Positions 43,698 to 55,791 of a stretch of DNA of 64,000 bases are shown here, one piece after another. A model generated the notes under the pieces. It saw only the letters and a program-made list of their open reading frames with translations. It made no database searches and had not been told where the DNA came from. Every line of letters starts with the position of its first letter. Position 1 is the first letter of the stretch. Origin of the DNA: Linepithema humile (lineage: Eukaryota; Arthropoda; Insecta; Hymenoptera; Formicidae); the NCBI RefSeq assembly GCF_040581485.1, contig NW_027124985.1:817962-881961 (forward strand), read 5' to 3'. Position numbers and translations under genes: made by a program.

Positions 43698-45587
43698 ACT
43701 AACAAGGGAACGTTCACAAGTGTCCCCTCCCCCGATTTGATTTTCCTTGAAATATGTTGTAAAACATACAATTTGAGGAGACACGTATTTTTTTATAGCG
43801 GCCCTAACTCAAATTTAAGGGATCAAACACTCCTTTGAAAAAAAAACGATTTTTTTCTTTGTGTGTAACTATCGCCAAAACCGTAGGAGATAAAAAAATA
43901 TTTCAAATAGAAGTTGTATGGCTTGTAATGGACTTTATAACTGTGTAGTTAAATTTTCAAAAAATGAAATTTTTTTTAATTTACCCCCACCCCTTGTTAT
44001 TATTTTTTCAAATTTCAAAATTTTTGTAATGACAAAAGTTGTAGCCTTTTTTACGCTGAATTCAACCATATATGATTTTATTATGTTTCGAAATCACATC
44101 TTTCAAAAATGAGTCATCAGTATCACATTATATGCGTCGCGCTGCATGACCGTTTATACCGCACTTGTGTTGTGCATAGTCGCAAAACAAATATAAAAAT
44201 GACATGTTATTATATATTTGAGAAAGAAAAGTTAACTAAAATTGTTGCTAAAGCATCTCTTTCACATTACACTCTTATAGATAATCGCTGCATTTCGTGC
44301 GCAGCGCGTTGTTATATGCAAGTTAGCTATCAGCGCATATTACACTTTGAAGTTTTGCTTGCAGTGACCACGGGAAAATAATTTATGAAACAAAAACAGT
44401 GAATGAATCAATCTATTCAACATATATCTACCCTGACTCTACCTTCTTGGCCCGACTTGACTGAGAATGAAATAAAATATAAAATTCTGTACAGTTTACT
44501 CTTTTTCAATAATTTTAATATACTGTGATTCTACATGCTATTACATTCCACTAAATTACTACGATTTTTTTAAACTATGGTATATAAAATGTATATTATA
44601 AGTATAATTATAATATATATAAATAAGCTTATATATATATAAAAGCTTATTTATTGTATCAATATATTATAATTATACTTATAATATACATTTTATATTT
44701 CAAGATTTTATATACCATAGTTTAAAAAAATCGTAATAATTTAATAGAATGTAATAGTATGTAGAATATATCGCAGTATATAAAAATTATTGAAAAAGAG
44801 TATGTACAGAATTTTATTCATTGTCAGTCAAGTCGGGCCAAGAGAGTAGAGTCAGGGTGGATATATGTTGAATAGATTGATTCATTCACTGTTTTCGTTT
44901 CATAAATTATTTTCCCGTGGTCACTGCAAGCAAAACTTCAAAGTGTAATATGCGCTGATAGCTAACTTGTATATGACAACGCGCTGCATACGAAATGCAG
45001 CGATTATCTATAAGAGTGTAATGTGGAAGGGATGCTTTAGCAACAATTTTAGTTAACTTTTCTTCCTTAAATATATGATAACATGTCATTTTTATATTTA
45101 TTTAACGACTATTGCGCAACACAAGTGCGGTATAAACAATGCGTCATGCAGCGCGACGCATATAATATGATACTGATGACTTATTTTTGAAAGATGCGAT
45201 TTCGGAACATAATAAAATCATATATGGTTGAATTTAGCGTAAAAAATGCTACAACTTTTGTCATTACAAAAATTTTGAAATTCGAAAAAATAATACCAAG
45301 GGGTAAGAGTAAATTAAAAAAAATTACATTTTTGAAAATCCAACTACACAGTTATAAAGCCCATTACAAGCCATACAACTTCTACTTGAAACATTTTTTT
45401 ATATCTCCTACGGTTTTGGCGATAGTTACACACAAAGAAAAAACTCGTTTTTTTCAAAAGGGTGTTTCACCCTTTAAATTTGAGTTAGGGCCGCTATAAA
45501 AAAATACGTGTCTTCTCAAATTGTATGTTTTACAACATATTTCAAGGAGAATCAAATCGGGAGGAGACACTTGTGAACGTTCCCTTT
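43698..45587. mobile_element. Family-A foldback element, complete
   Basis: Two ~0.9 kb arms with outer ends ACTAACAAGGGAACG and CGTTCCCTT, axis near 44645 in an AT-rich (TATATA, AAGCTT) core. The arms are about 90-95% alike by eye. It shows what the single arms at 5329-6225 and 62198-63094 belong to. No transposase. Confidence 0.82.
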
Positions 45588-45957
45588 AAGAGTGTTGTCA
45601 GCATGTGTGTTGCTACACTTCTGCACTTCAAGACGAGAAAAATTTTTTTTATAAAGAATACTATTATTTTGATATACACTATCTCTATTCGTCTCCACAA
45701 CACGTTACATATACATTTTACGACCGATATTAATTATATCAATGTGATTAGTGTCATCAAAGCTGCGAGCTGACAGGTCTGAGCGCCGCCATGTTGAAAA
45801 AGGACAGACATCTTTTAGAAAAAGAAAGGAAAGAAAAAAGACGCTCTTATGCGGGAATTGACATTTCACGGGATGTAGAAAAGGACAACCATGTCGCATT
45901 TTGATGCTTCTAGTTGACAAAGGAAAAACTTATATATTAGAGAAGGATGACGAACAG
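45588..45957. other. Non-coding stretch
   Basis: No recognisable gene. A purine-rich section near 45815-45840 is the only compositional oddity. Confidence 0.4.
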
Positions 45958-46613
45958 ACGACGACGACCAAGACTTACATAGATTTCGGCATATTTCGAC
46001 TTTGGCAAACTTTGGCAAACTTTGGCAATTAATATAGTTTTTTAGAAAGCATGTACAAAAAAAGTAAAGATACTTTTATTATGTAAATCGCATGTGCTCT
46101 ATCGATTGAGCCTATTATAAATTCGATCGGTCCACGCATTATTGAGATATGAAAATCTCGACTCCTATCAGCTCATGTGCTCGCGTAAAGATACACGGTC
46201 GGTCTTGCGCTGCGCGTGAACTTGGCGCGAGACACTACCGTGTCTCTTGATAAATAAATGCAAATGCCAACGTAAGCGCGCGCCGCGCGGCTTCTCAGCG
46301 CCATCAGCGCACCTAACGTCAGAAATCGGAACATGGACATTTTAGCTGGACATTTTTATCGTACTATTTTAGACATTTCGACTTTGGACTATTATAACTT
46401 TTTTTCTACAGCACCTACAGTAAAAACAAGCATACTTTTCTTATGTAATTTGGGTATGCGCTATCGATTGAGCCTAACAACAACTCAATCGGCCCAGCCG
46501 TTATTGAGATCCGATAATCTCGGCTCGTCTCAACTTTCGGGCTCGCGTAAAGATACACGGTCGGTCTTGCGCTGCGCGTGAACTTGGCGCGAGACACTAC
46601 CGTGTCTCTTGAT
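45958..46613 (+). repeat. Two tandem units of the terminal-hairpin repeat
   Basis: A diverged unit (45958-46250) and a second unit (46251-46613) that equals 1579-1941. Both end in the hairpin and CTCTTGAT. They share blocks such as TATCGATTGAGCCTA and GCGTAAAGATACACGGTCGG. Confidence 0.82.
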
Positions 46614-47305
46614 TGTTTGAACGCCATTTTCTCAGCTGAAACTGTCCCTTTTGAAGTAATTGAGACAGTTGCTGTTGCAAAGTCTTGGTTGCCATCACTG
46701 TGTTAGCGCCTGTTAAATCGTCATCTATATAGAAATCTTCTCTTAAGACCGTTGCTGCTTATGGAAACTCCTTGTCTTCGGCCGCCAGTTGTCTTAGACA
46801 TTTTATGGCCAAGTAGGGTGCTGGTGCAGTACCGTATGTTACAGTGTTCAGTCGGTAAGTATGAATAGGTTGCGATTGATCTTGTCTCCAAAGAATCCTT
46901 TGAAGATCCCTATCAGCTTCTTGTACAAGTATTTGTCGAAACATAGCGGCTATATCCGCTGTTATAACAAAGCGATGCGCTTGAAAGCGTAAGATTATAT
47001 CAAATAAATCGTTCTGGAGATTCGGTCCCGCCATCAACTTATCGTTTAAAGCCGTCCCGATAGTCGTTCTGGCCGAAACGTCGAAAACGACACGCAATCT
47101 TGTCGTCATATTATCTGGCCGAATCACTGGTTGATGCGGAAGCACGTACGATTGTTCAGGTCTCTTTTCTGAGTATGGTGAGACAAGCGACATGTGCTGT
47201 TGCTTTTCATATTCCTTCATAAACTGAATATATGCATTCTTCATGTCTGGATCCATTTTGAAGCGTCTCTCTAGTGTATACAATCTTCTCATTGCTTGAT
47301 TCTTT

Positions 47306-47448
47306 GGGCTTGTTCGTTTTAGCTACACTGGGGCTGCTCTGGGTCTGCTCTACACAGGATAATACAGGACAGATAAATAGTTTGTCCTGTATTATCTTGT
47401 TTAGAGCAGACCCAGAGCTGCCCCAGTGCAGCTAAAACGAACAAGCTC
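47306..47448. mobile_element. 143-bp palindromic MITE, right arm only
   Basis: GGGCTTGTTCGTTTTAGC at one end and GCTAAAACGAACAAGCTC at the other; nearly the whole element folds on itself. It is flanked by CTTT (47302-47305, 47449-47452); the left arm has a single CTTT at that site. It splits the BEL RT frame. Confidence 0.9.
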
Positions 47449-48266
47449 CTTTGACTCGCCTAGCTCGACTTCAGGTTTCTTTGGCAGCGCTACGATAAAT
47501 CTGCCGGTATTGTCTCTTTCAACTGTTTCGATAAACTGCCGTTCACATTCAGCTTCCTCTTTTGTAAGACATCGTTTCTCGCGCGTTTCTTCTTGATTCC
47601 AAAAACGTTCGAGTTGAGCTTGAAGCGCTGCATTTGTTATAAGACCGCAGAAGTTGTTGGGAGGCTCAGACCTCGCGTCGATGAGCTTCCCTCCTACAAT
47701 CCATCCTAGTGACGTATTCTGCAACCTAGGTATTCTTTTTGCTTGCTAAATTAAATCCCTGCATATCAGCTGCAAAAGAGTCCTGCGCCCAAAAATATCT
47801 CTACCTTACCGGGCACGTGAAAGTCTGGATCTGCCAGACGCCATTTCTCCGGCAAGCAAAACAACCTTGTGTTAATTTTGACTTGCGGAAGTCTTTCTGT
47901 TATAGTTGGCAGCACAAGACATTCGATTGTTGTCTCGTAGTCTGTGCGCATTGACTTGATCTTTATTTCTACTGTCCTCCCGATATTCGGTTTCGATTTA
48001 TTTATTTATTCCGCTTATGATTTCGCTTTGTTTTTTGCACTTTAACTTCAGCCTGTTGACGAGTTCTTGCGTTATTAAATTTGATTGAGAGCCTGCATCT
48101 AAAAGCACACGGCAACTTTGCTGATTTCCATCTTGTCTTCAACTGCGACTCGAGCCGTTGACAATATCACGCACGACGCGGGTTTTCTTGTGAGGTTGAT
48201 TTCTGTGGATGATTTTTCTGTATCTTCCGAGATGTTACCTTGAGTGTTGTGCATGACAACCGACTT

Positions 48267-49559
48267 CTATGATGGACTCTCCTTTAAATTTTGATTATTT
48301 GCCGGCTCTTCTTTGTTTTCCCAATGTAACAACGTGTTGTGCTTCTTCTGGCACATCCTGTACGCTGACGACTTACAAGCTGCTGCGAAGTGACCTTTGC
48401 TTAAGCAGTTTATGTATGCCTTTTTTGCTTTTACTTCCTTTATTCTATCCGAAACAGATAACTGCTGAAAGTCCGGACATCTGTAGATTTGATGATTCTT
48501 ACTGCAAATTATGCAACTCTCTTGAGACGTAGATGCTAAAGCTATCTTTTTCTCTTATTTTTTCGGTGCTAAAGTCTTTGACGCTTTTTGTTTCCCTTTA
48601 GATTTGTCAATCATTTCAAACGTTCGACAACGCTCACTCAAAAATGTCAAAAACTCCTCCAATGTTGGTCGGCGTTCTCTTTCCTTGTTGCTTTCTTTTT
48701 CCCAATTTCTTTGGGTGTTGAAATCCATTTTATTTTTCAACCAATATATTAATAGCTCGTCCCATCGATCGACAGGAAGCTCGAGTGTCTGCAAAGCCTT
48801 TAAATGCGTTCTAACGTAAACAATCAGCTTTTTCATGGTTGCTGGTCTCTCGATATAACTGGAAAATCAAGCAATTGATTAAGATGCGTATTAATAAGAA
48901 ATTTCTTATTCTCATAATTTTGTACCAACAGACCCCATGCATTCTCGTAGTTCGCTGCAGTCGTTGCTAATCCTCCGACAACTTGCAACCTCGCCGGTTA
49001 ACAAACTCCGCAAGTACTGGAATTTCTGTATTGCTGTAAGAGATGTACTGTCATGAATTATTGACTGAAATGCGTCCTTGAATAGGAACCACTCGTTGTA
49101 ATTGCCATTAAACTTTGGAAGCTTTAATGTCGGAAGTCTGACATCCAAACGCCTGTCGTTTTGTCCCTGTTGGTCTCCGCGCATGTTTTGATGCTTCGCT
49201 TGCTCTGCGGCCATGGCAGCCTGAGCTTCTGCTTGGTTATTGGCCTGTGCTTCCATTTGTGCTAAATCTAAAATAGTTTGAATTTTCGTCGCTGTTTCGA
49301 AATAAATGTTTTCAAAGATTTGCCTCTCTGCTTCTTGTTCAGCGCAAATCAAATTTTCGCTTCCATCCTCTCCAGTTTCTCTCAGCTTTATCTCATCAAT
49401 TTTTTCTTGCACCTCTTCAAACGCCATAGACTCTCGATCTTCTTTGACTTCACCCTGACCTCGGACGCCGAGGTGTCTTCTTTTATAGTATTATTAATTC
49501 GAGTCATTTGACCCTTTATGGTCGCTTTATTTTGCTTTAATCTTCTTAAATCTGCCATT
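48267..49559 (-). pseudogene. BEL/Pao gag, right copy
   Basis: Mirror of 14984-16276 with the same frameshifts (open pieces 49427-48912 and 48836-48555) and knuckle region at about 48520-48340. Confidence 0.85.
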
Positions 49560-50235
49560 TTGCTTTTTAATTAGATCACTTCAACTGATAAGATGATGCT
49601 TAGAATACCTAACTGTCAGCTGATGCCGACAATCGATCCCTTTTTAGCACTCAAACGCCGCGAAAGTCTCAATGATATCGAGGTTAGGCCTTTGATGACT
49701 ACAATAAAGCACCTAACTGACGCGAGCAACTCTTTGAAATTCTTGACGCGCAAGATACGGAATAAATGTAAGCACTCGACGCGAATACTCTTGTGCATAA
49801 GCCAATGTCAATGTTGCGATGCGCGACACCCGCGTTTGCGACCAATGACAACGATGCGATGCGCGATTCGGCGCGACACTCGCGTTTGCGTCCAATGATA
49901 ACGATGCGATGCGCGACCTGGCGCGACAAAGAACGTTATTCTTGTTCTTGTAGACAAGATTCATCAACGAAATGCTCAAATCCTTCTTGATGATGGATCT
50001 CTTTGCTGTTTCATAGGCATAGCCTATGCACTACACCCTTGTTTTCGTCTCGTATCTTTCGAGTTCACTTGCACAAACGACGCCGGCACTCGTTGCTACT
50101 CGCCATTTTTTCTAACCTCGTGGCATTACGGCGTGTTTGTTTCGTTGTTAACACTCTCCTCGCGGTCCTCAATCTACCTTTTCCACTTATCACTCTCTCG
50201 TGAGTTTATGCTTCTTGTTGGGCGCCAAAATTTTA

Positions 50236-50353
50236 TGTTGGAGAATTAAGTACACACAAATTTGCACAAAAATCCAACTCGTTTATTTCTTGCTTCATTT
50301 CCGTTATCGCCATATTGTCTTCACTACTACTACTAGCGCTTCAGTCGCTAACA
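50236..50353 (-). repeat. BEL LTR end, right copy
   Basis: Mirror of 14190-14307; the primer-site region lies at about 50220-50229. Confidence 0.55.
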
Positions 50354-51615
50354 ATACCATTTAGGCAAATATTCTTTGCGGTTTGTACAAAATATATTTA
50401 AATAAGATGATGCAATTGGCGTTTCAAAAAAATTACCTACTTTTTTCAAACATGAACCAAATATATCAATTTTATTTTCAAAGATCGTCGCGTCTTTCAT
50501 ACCAATAATTTCATTTTTTTTTTTTTTTGTTAAAAACCATTTGTTTCTGTTTTCATTTGTTAGTGTTAATCCGTCCATTAATTCGACTTTGTTAAAAAAA
50601 TATTAATATTTACTTTGACCACAATTGTTGCCAGAATTTTTATTCTTTAAAATAGGAAATTTTTTATTATTATAATTTTGAGCTTGTTTTAAATTAATAA
50701 TTTCAAAAATTTGTCGAGCTACTTGCGGCAATGGCTTGTTTCCTGTCCGAAATAACTTTTTTATTTTCTGTAAACAATTTTCAAATGGATATGTGTTGAA
50801 GGTAGATAAATCGCCGAAATTTTTTACTTTATCAACTAAATGGCAAAGATTATGTATGTTACTGCTAATAGAATTAATACCATAAATTTTAATGTAATGT
50901 TGTATAAAGGTTTTAAATAACTTGTCTGCTACATGTAAATAGTTTGAGTATGATCTGCTATAACAGATTACAATACCACAAAAAAATAACATAAAATGTT
51001 GGTATATTTCCTCGGATAGATAATTTTTCAATATAATGGGCTCTAGGTACAAACCAAAGGTTCGATACTCTGTCCCTTTCTAAAATTTTAAACAATCAAG
51101 TGCTCTAACAGCTCGATGAATTTCATTTGGCATTCTACATCGAAGGAGAAAATCAGACACTAATTTAATTACATTTGCAGACCACTTAGTTTTCAAGCCT
51201 AAAGTTCCATACACGTAGCCAGTTAATAAACGTTTTATTATACCTAGGTCTAATAAATGCAATGAATCGGATACTGGAATACTTTTAATCATGTCAATTG
51301 GAAGTTTTTCCGAAGGTGTATCCATTTTATGATGGTCTGAATCGGTTCTGTTGCGGAAAGTTGCATCAGTTCTTCTAGGCATATCTATGCATGGAAAACT
51401 AATTCGATGTTCTTTATAATAATATTCACCCGTAATCGTACATTTTAAACACGAACTATAACCATTAAAATTAACAGTACTTGTAAATAAATACTAATAA
51501 ATATTTTTATTCTATTTTACTGTCTAACAATAAATAAATATATTTTCTATGTAGCTTATTACCTTTAACAAAAGATCTGGCAGGAGTATCACATATGAAG
51601 CATCGAATACGTATA
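50354..51615 (-). pseudogene. CACTA/TNP2-like remnant, right copy
   Basis: Mirror of 12929-14189, with the same internal TAG. One extra A in the homopolymer (50514-50528) leaves the distal 76-codon frame (50578-50348) continuous here. Confidence 0.6.
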
Positions 51616-51911
51616 TTAATTATGCAATGGGCGGTATTCATAGTCCGTTCTTATATTGAAAATTGTCTTAAGCACGGACTTATATTCGCTCTCTTCGTCA
51701 CACATAGATTGTGTCTGACGAAGAGAGCGAATATAAGTTTGTGCTTAAAGGTGCAATTTCACGTAGCGTCAAAACGCTAGCGGCTCTCCCCACTCTGGCG
51801 CTTTTGGTCGATGCGTCGTTTTGCCGCTTGAAGTTCGGAAAGGCCCAACTCGAGCGAAAAATAGACGTGTTTGAATTGGTTTGAATGTTGTATCAGTTGT
51901 ATCAACAAAAA

Positions 51912-53415
51912 ATGAGTTTCAACGACAACGACAGTGAACATTGGAACGAGGTTTGTGTATAATGTGTTATTAATATTAATTATTTAATAGATTGTATATT
52001 GGCCTAATGCCTGAAAGGATTTGCAGTAACATATCTTTGTACATAACCTCTATTTAGCCTCTATTTAATGTTTGAACTGATACATCGTCCTTGGAATTGC
52101 AAAGCATGGAATTAATATTGTATTTTGCTTTATAGGAAATGGAAATTGTTTATACGTGTGGGCTGTGCGAGATGATTTGCAAGGCCGATGAAATGCAGAG
52201 CCACCCGTGCATGGAATCTTTTACACATTATTATCTGGACGAGCAGCATTATTTTTATCCACAGTGTGGTAAGTACTTTATGATAAAATGCATACTATTG
52301 TTAAAAGTTTAATACGTGTGCTAGTACTGTTAGTTTTTGTATGTGCAGAGGACGGAACTATTCTGCGTAGAAGCCTTGTGGACGGCATTGAACAAAATGT
52401 TTTGGAGATGCCAGAATGTGCAGAAGAGAATATTCAGGAGACAGGAATTCCGAATGAGGAAGAATTTAACATAGAAAATCTTCCGGAGAATGAAAATTTA
52501 CGGAAGATATTTATAGAAGAACGTCTCATTGAGGCGATTCGAAGACGACCGCCTCTTTGGAATTTCAAGCTTCCAATTGTAGAAAGAGGTGTTCGGAACA
52601 AAGAGAAGTTGTGGATGGATGTAGTTGCAGTTATGAAAGGTAAAATTTTTTTAAAATAACGTATCTATGTGTAATAAGGTTTATTACGACTCATTGTGCA
52701 TTCTTGTTTCGCAGATGTGGTTACTCTAGTTGAAGCCAAAAGGAAGTGGAAGTCCCTCTCAGATACATTCAGAAGGCATCGAAAAAGTGCGGAGTTGCCA
52801 AGTGGCTCAGCAGCTAAGAAGATGTCGAAGTGGGTTCACTTCGACTTCGACAGAATGAGTATGTATGAACTGTGCATAATAAAAATAAATATAATAAAAA
52901 TAATGTACCTACATATACATGAATTAATGAAAAATATTTCTTGTCATTTCAGAACGACGTCAAACATCTCTGTCGCATATGAAGACACTTCAGCTGATGC
53001 TGATTGTGATAGCGTGGATGATAGTATGAGTAGTGTGTCACATACATCACGTAAGATTTTTGGATTCATTATTTACATTTATGGATCATCTACAATGAGT
53101 GGCTTTATGACTAAGACTAAGCTCCTTGTAGACACCCTTTACTATCAGAATGAATAACACGGTACCATAAAACTAAATGTCTTTATTCTTTCAGGTCGTC
53201 GAAAAAGGAATAAAGAGGATAATTTTATAAATGAAATACGGGAGTTGATACAGGAGCCCATAAATATTGATATACAGCAGAATGCCCAGAGTCCGTCTGC
53301 TGGATTCTGCACCACGGTTGCTCACAAGCTCGATGCCCTGAGCGAAGATGCACGGGACAAGGCGATGATGCGAATACTCGAGGTGCTGCGTGAAGAACGT
53401 CAGAGACAAAACTAG
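51912..53415 (+). pseudogene. Harbinger MADF protein, right copy, frame disrupted
   Basis: Exons by position: 51912-51950, 52136-52268, 52349-52639, 52715 onward, then about 52953-53050 and 53195-53415. In exon 4 the stretch after WVHFD differs: about 31 bp encoding SFLQDINLQ are missing and CTTCGA is duplicated. The net change of 25 bp alters the phase entering exon 5, where the shifted frame soon terminates. The MADF domain itself is intact, so a truncated DNA-binding protein could still be made. No solo LTR in its last intron. Confidence 0.72.
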
Positions 53416-53597
53416 ATTTAAGTTGTAAATAAAGATTTAGAATATAACTTTTTTATGTAATTTTTCTACTGTTTGTGATAATTTGTGATAATATATTAAA
53501 TGATAATTTATATATGTTATATATTTTTGTAATTTATTTATATATAATATACTAACTACAAAAAAATAACTCAATACATGTTTATAATAATACTTCT

Positions 53598-55178
53598 TTA
53601 TTTATGTCGGTTATTCTGCCAAGGTACCTCTCCTTCACTACAAAAGTAATCGCAAAATTCATCGCGCATCTGAATACAGTTTCGCGCACTGGTATTCGAG
53701 CCACAATGACCAATATCTCGAAAAGCACAACCATCTTCAAAGATTCTTCGCCAAGAACCTGATGTGAAACTATTTGGATCATTGGCATGAATTTCATCCA
53801 CCATACCCGCAGAAACATATGCATTTTTATCAATGTCGTCTTTGCGGATCCAATTATGCAGACAAACCGTCGCCTGCACCATCAATTTAGCATTCTCTGG
53901 GAAAGCAATAATTGGTTTGCGATATAGCCGCCACTGGCTGGCTAAAATACCAAAAGTATTTTCGATAAACCTTCTCGCACGGCTTAACCGATAGTTAAAA
54001 ATATCTTGCTCCGATGTCAGTCCGTTCTTGCCTGGATAAGGACGAAGCAAATATGATTTTAAAGGGAATGCTTCGTCTCCCACGAGACAGTATGGCAAAA
54101 TTCGTCCTCCTGCAACAGCTGATGGTTTCGGTACATTCATGCGGTTTGCATTGAAGTTCTTGCCGATAGCACTGTCGCCGAAAATACCTCCATCGCTTCG
54201 TCGTCCGTACGCCCCGATGTCAACAAAACGAAATATATAGCGTGCATCACAAATGGCCATTAATACTACACTATGAGCATGCTTGTAGTTGTAGTACGTT
54301 GAACCAGCATTGTTGGGACACTGGAACAAAATTAGCCATTCATTATTTTTAAGACTGAAAATATAATAATTTATCGATAACTGGTACGGTACAGTGTGTC
54401 AGACTATTAATACTACTGAACACATACTTGAATTGTTACATGTTTTCCATCGATAGCACCAATGCAGTGAATGAAATTGGACAATTCTTCAAAATCATTT
54501 GCAATTTCGAGCCAGTCTCCTTCCGACAATACTGATAATAAAACCAAAGGACACAAATTGCTCCAAATTGCTTCGCATGTCTCTCGAATAATATTACAAA
54601 CTGTTGTTACCCCAACTAGATACTGGTATGACATTGACGTCATTGAATCGCCAGAAGCAAGATACCTAGAACATTGCAAAGATACAAAGATATATAATAT
54701 TTAAACAATATCAAAGCAGTGAACAAGTTTCTTGTATAAAATTTGCAGTAATTTTAACATTTACAAACCTTAATGTTATCATCAAACGTTCTTTCGGTTG
54801 TATGGGCTCTCGAATAACATTTTCTTTTATCAATAGCGGTCCAACAATAGATAACAATTCCTCAAATTGTGTTGCGGACATTCGGAAATAATTGTGGAAT
54901 CGTACTCCATTCTCTATGGTCAGTTTAGGAATTGACACATAATAAAAACTGTGCTCTGGACGATCCTTTAGATATGGTGCTACCCAGTATTGCTTCTTCC
55001 TGTACGGTCTCTTTTCATTTTTTTGCAATTTTCGCATAAATGCACACAACACCAGTATTCGTCGTTTCTTAATCTCTTTAGCTATTACTGATGGCAATGT
55101 ATTTTGTAATGTTGTCGATAAAATACTGTTCGGACAGTTTAAACGCACTTTGACACGCATCCTAATTGTCAGTTTCAT
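53598..55178 (-). CDS. Harbinger transposase, right copy
   Basis: Exons 55178-54769, 54665-54428, 54320-53598, mirroring the left gene, with the DDE residues present and a handful of substitutions (for example SSVLSEGDW to LSVLSEGDW, NNFEEL to NDFEEL, HCSSNTS to HCGSNTS). Open throughout. The Gypsy lies upstream, between the gene and the transposon end, so its promoter may be displaced. Confidence 0.85.
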
Positions 55179-55395
55179 ACACGAATTTAAATCTATAGAA
55201 AAAATTTAAAAAATACAGAAAATATAAATCCACAGCGACTAGCGATTTTTCGCTCCATGAAAAAGTAGCGGGCGTTTAGCGGCTGGCGTTTTATCGGCAA
55301 CTTACTATTGAGAGGAAATGTATCACAGAGTGGGGATAGCCGCTAGCTTTTTGACGCTACGTGAAATTGCACCTTAAGACGATCTTGAATATAAG

Positions 55396-55780
55396 TATGG
55401 CGTTCAGGCCACGTGCGCGTTCTCGCCGATACGCCCTTCGAGTCTCGTGTTACTCTGGGGCGCGATTTGTAACGCCGAAGATTAGGACAGCAATAATTCC
55501 GGTCACTTTATTAACTCTAACAATAAGTTTATTGCAAAAATACAAAATCTAGCCGCGACTAACTTATGATCACAGAAAACGAGAGGAACTATAATAATGG
55601 AACTTAAAATTACTGGGATCGGAAACTAACTATACTTTTTTTGGGAATCTTTGGGAATGTGTGTTCTCGTTGGCTGAGACTTTGAACAAGTATGCTATAG
55701 AAGAGTCTCCATGCAATGTCGACCGCTGTCGCCATCTGCGTATTTCCCCGTCTAGGGAATTGGACAAGTGGGCCGCCACA
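55396..55780 (-). repeat. Second Gypsy 3' LTR
   Basis: Minus strand, TGTGGCGG...CGCCATA, with AATAAA-type signals (GCAATAAAC, TTAATAAAG) near 55500-55530. Confidence 0.93.
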
Positions 55781-55791
55781 GTACTCCCCCT

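Larger units (their letters stand above)
41554..46613. mobile_element. Right-only 5.06 kb composite block in BEL RT
   Basis: The left arm has an uninterrupted BEL sequence here (ATTTGCTGATTGTTTGAAC at about 17781-17799). The block is flanked by TGAT (41550-41553, 46610-46613). It contains a 2 kb AT-rich foldback, an open coding remnant, a 1.9 kb family-A foldback, a non-coding stretch, and two tandem units of the terminal-hairpin repeat. Whether it came in as one unit is unclear; TGAT may be a target duplication or microhomology. Confidence 0.8.
37746..48153 (-). pseudogene. BEL/Pao pol, right copy, in pieces
   Basis: Protease-like segment near 48060-48110; RT at 47724-47449 and 47305-46614 split by the MITE, with VITADIAAMFRQI and FYIDDDLTG; a short tail at 41553-41492; RNase H and integrase zinc region at 39471-38141; and an integrase core fragment, ELVTELFTESFLAALRRFV and IVSDNGTNF (37920-37750), which has the second catalytic Asp. 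It shares the old stops of the left copy and is non-functional. Confidence 0.87.
37746..50353 (-). mobile_element. BEL/Pao retrotransposon, right copy, heavily interrupted
   Basis: Mirror of 14190-21201 plus further integrase sequence at its 3' side (37746-38140). It is interrupted by the shared 2.0 kb insertion (39472-41491), the right-only block (41554-46613) and a right-only MITE (47306-47448). About 200 bp at 37925-38110 between the integrase N-terminal and core pieces is unrelated AT-rich DNA. No 3' LTR. Confidence 0.87.

Noticed and set aside
46333..46581. 82-codon frame identical in two places (also 1661-1909)
   Set aside because: Identity is explained by the repeat unit; no coding signature.
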